Source: MB-PLM-2 sp964385715
Lineage (GTDB): Bacteria; Planctomycetota; Planctomycetia; Pirellulales; UBA7805
DNA length: 7,158 bases
Assembly: GCA_964385715.1 (NCBI GenBank)
Contig: CAYLRE010000251.1
Coordinates: 1-7,158, forward strand
Reading direction: 5' to 3'
The notes beneath the pieces were generated by a model, which did not search any database, was not told the origin of the DNA, and saw nothing but the letters and a program-made list of their open reading frames with translations. This document shows positions 6,656-7,158 of the stretch, piece after piece. Position 1 is the stretch's first letter; each line of letters starts with the position of its first letter. A program made the translations under genes and the position numbers.

Positions 6656-6872
6656 CAAACGATCCGTATTTCAGGTAGAACGCGAGCCGGAACAATATTC
6701 GGCGGTTACGGGCACGAATTGATGGGGAGCACAATGAGCCACCTCAAACCTAGCACAGAGATCGAAGGTATGCCGCGGAAACAGACGCGGAGAGCCCGAC
6801 GGCCTAGACAATCGTCACGACCGACACCACCAGCTACCCCCCGTTACGACGCCCCAAGAGCTCGCAGACACA
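6656..6872. other. Intergenic region upstream of the HDOD gene
   Basis: These 217 bases separate the last stop of the penicillin acylase remnant (6873) from the HDOD start. All frames carry early stops and I see no coding signal. It should hold the HDOD promoter on the minus strand, but I find no convincing hexamer pair; the nearest -10-like TATTGT (around 6692-6697) lacks a proper -35. No clear terminator hairpin for the upstream gene is visible either. Confidence 0.4.
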
Positions 6873-7158
6873 CTATTCGGGTGCACAATCTTCTGTGACG
6901 CCTGAGTCTTCGAAAGCGGCTCCGTCGCCGTGCAGCAGCTTGTAGTCACCAGACTGCCAGAGTGGAATGCCGTTCTTGTAGAACTTTCAAAAACGGCTCT
7001 CGCTCGCCCCGCCAGGCATGTTCGTCCATGCTTCGTCGCGGCCCATATCGGTCACGAAGTGATAACTGGGCGCAAACGTTTCCTCGCGTTTGGCCGATCG
7101 TAATACATGCCCCTGAAAGGGCGTCGCGTGGCAGCCAGGCATCGGCATTTCACCCACG
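6873..7158 (-). pseudogene. Penicillin acylase-family C-terminus interrupted by an in-frame TGA (partial at window edge)
   Basis: Reading leftward from 7157, one frame gives 56 residues (starting VGEMPMPGCHATPF), then TGA at 6989-6987, then 37 more residues to TAG at 6875-6873. Before the stop, APSYHFVTDMG and DEAWTNMPGGASESRF match the C-terminal beta-chain of penicillin acylases (Ntn hydrolases that split amide bonds, usually exported). After it, KFYKNGIPLWQSGDYKLL carries on the same family pattern (the W..G.YK.L ending) in the same frame. The gene therefore appears broken by a single-base change and not by a frameshift. A sequencing error, or a functional protein shortened by 37 residues, cannot be excluded. 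The catalytic N-terminal Ser of the beta-chain lies beyond the window. It is codirectional with the HDOD gene, 217 bases away. Family call is by remembered motif resemblance. Confidence 0.7.

Overview
The window looks like chromosomal DNA from a planctomycete of the Pirellulaceae type. This rests on remembered family resemblance and style, not on a search. The style points are moderately high GC, genes with mostly weak or absent Shine-Dalgarno sequences, an HDOD protein with a degenerate GGDEF-like tail, a plant-EGY-like site-2 protease, and a short MarR regulator of a kind I associate with that group. There is no tRNA, rRNA, CRISPR array, insertion sequence or phage gene.

Layout. At the left edge (1-570, minus) is the N-terminal 190 codons of a CelD/BcsL-type GNAT acyltransferase, starting at a GTG and running off the window. 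A gap of about 300 bases separates it from a divergent plus-strand gene for an uncharacterised conserved protein (879-1460, possibly starting earlier at 729 or 789). A MarR-family regulator follows on the plus strand (1576-2073), with a near-consensus sigma-70 promoter (GTGACA-18 bp-TATAAT) and a perfect 6-bp-arm inverted repeat in its leader. It converges, across 48 bases holding a GC-rich hairpin, on a minus-strand block. In transcription order that block is: the broken 3' end of a penicillin acylase-family gene (6873-7158), an HDOD signalling protein (5015-6655), an M50/site-2 protease-like membrane metallopeptidase (3876-4955) and a PYROXD2/CrtI-like FAD oxidoreductase (2122-3750).

How they fit together. 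The HDOD and M50 genes are 59 bases apart and could share a transcript. The oxidoreductase has its own strong ribosome binding site after a 125-base gap. No shared pathway is evident; this looks like an ordinary chromosomal neighbourhood of independent housekeeping and signalling genes. The points most worth checking are the in-frame TGA in the penicillin acylase-like reading frame, whose coding signal continues in the same frame past the stop, the likely autoregulatory leader of the MarR gene, the loss of the GGDEF signature in the HDOD protein, and the uncharacterised His/Arg/Asp-rich motif protein. I see no convincing new multi-gene system.
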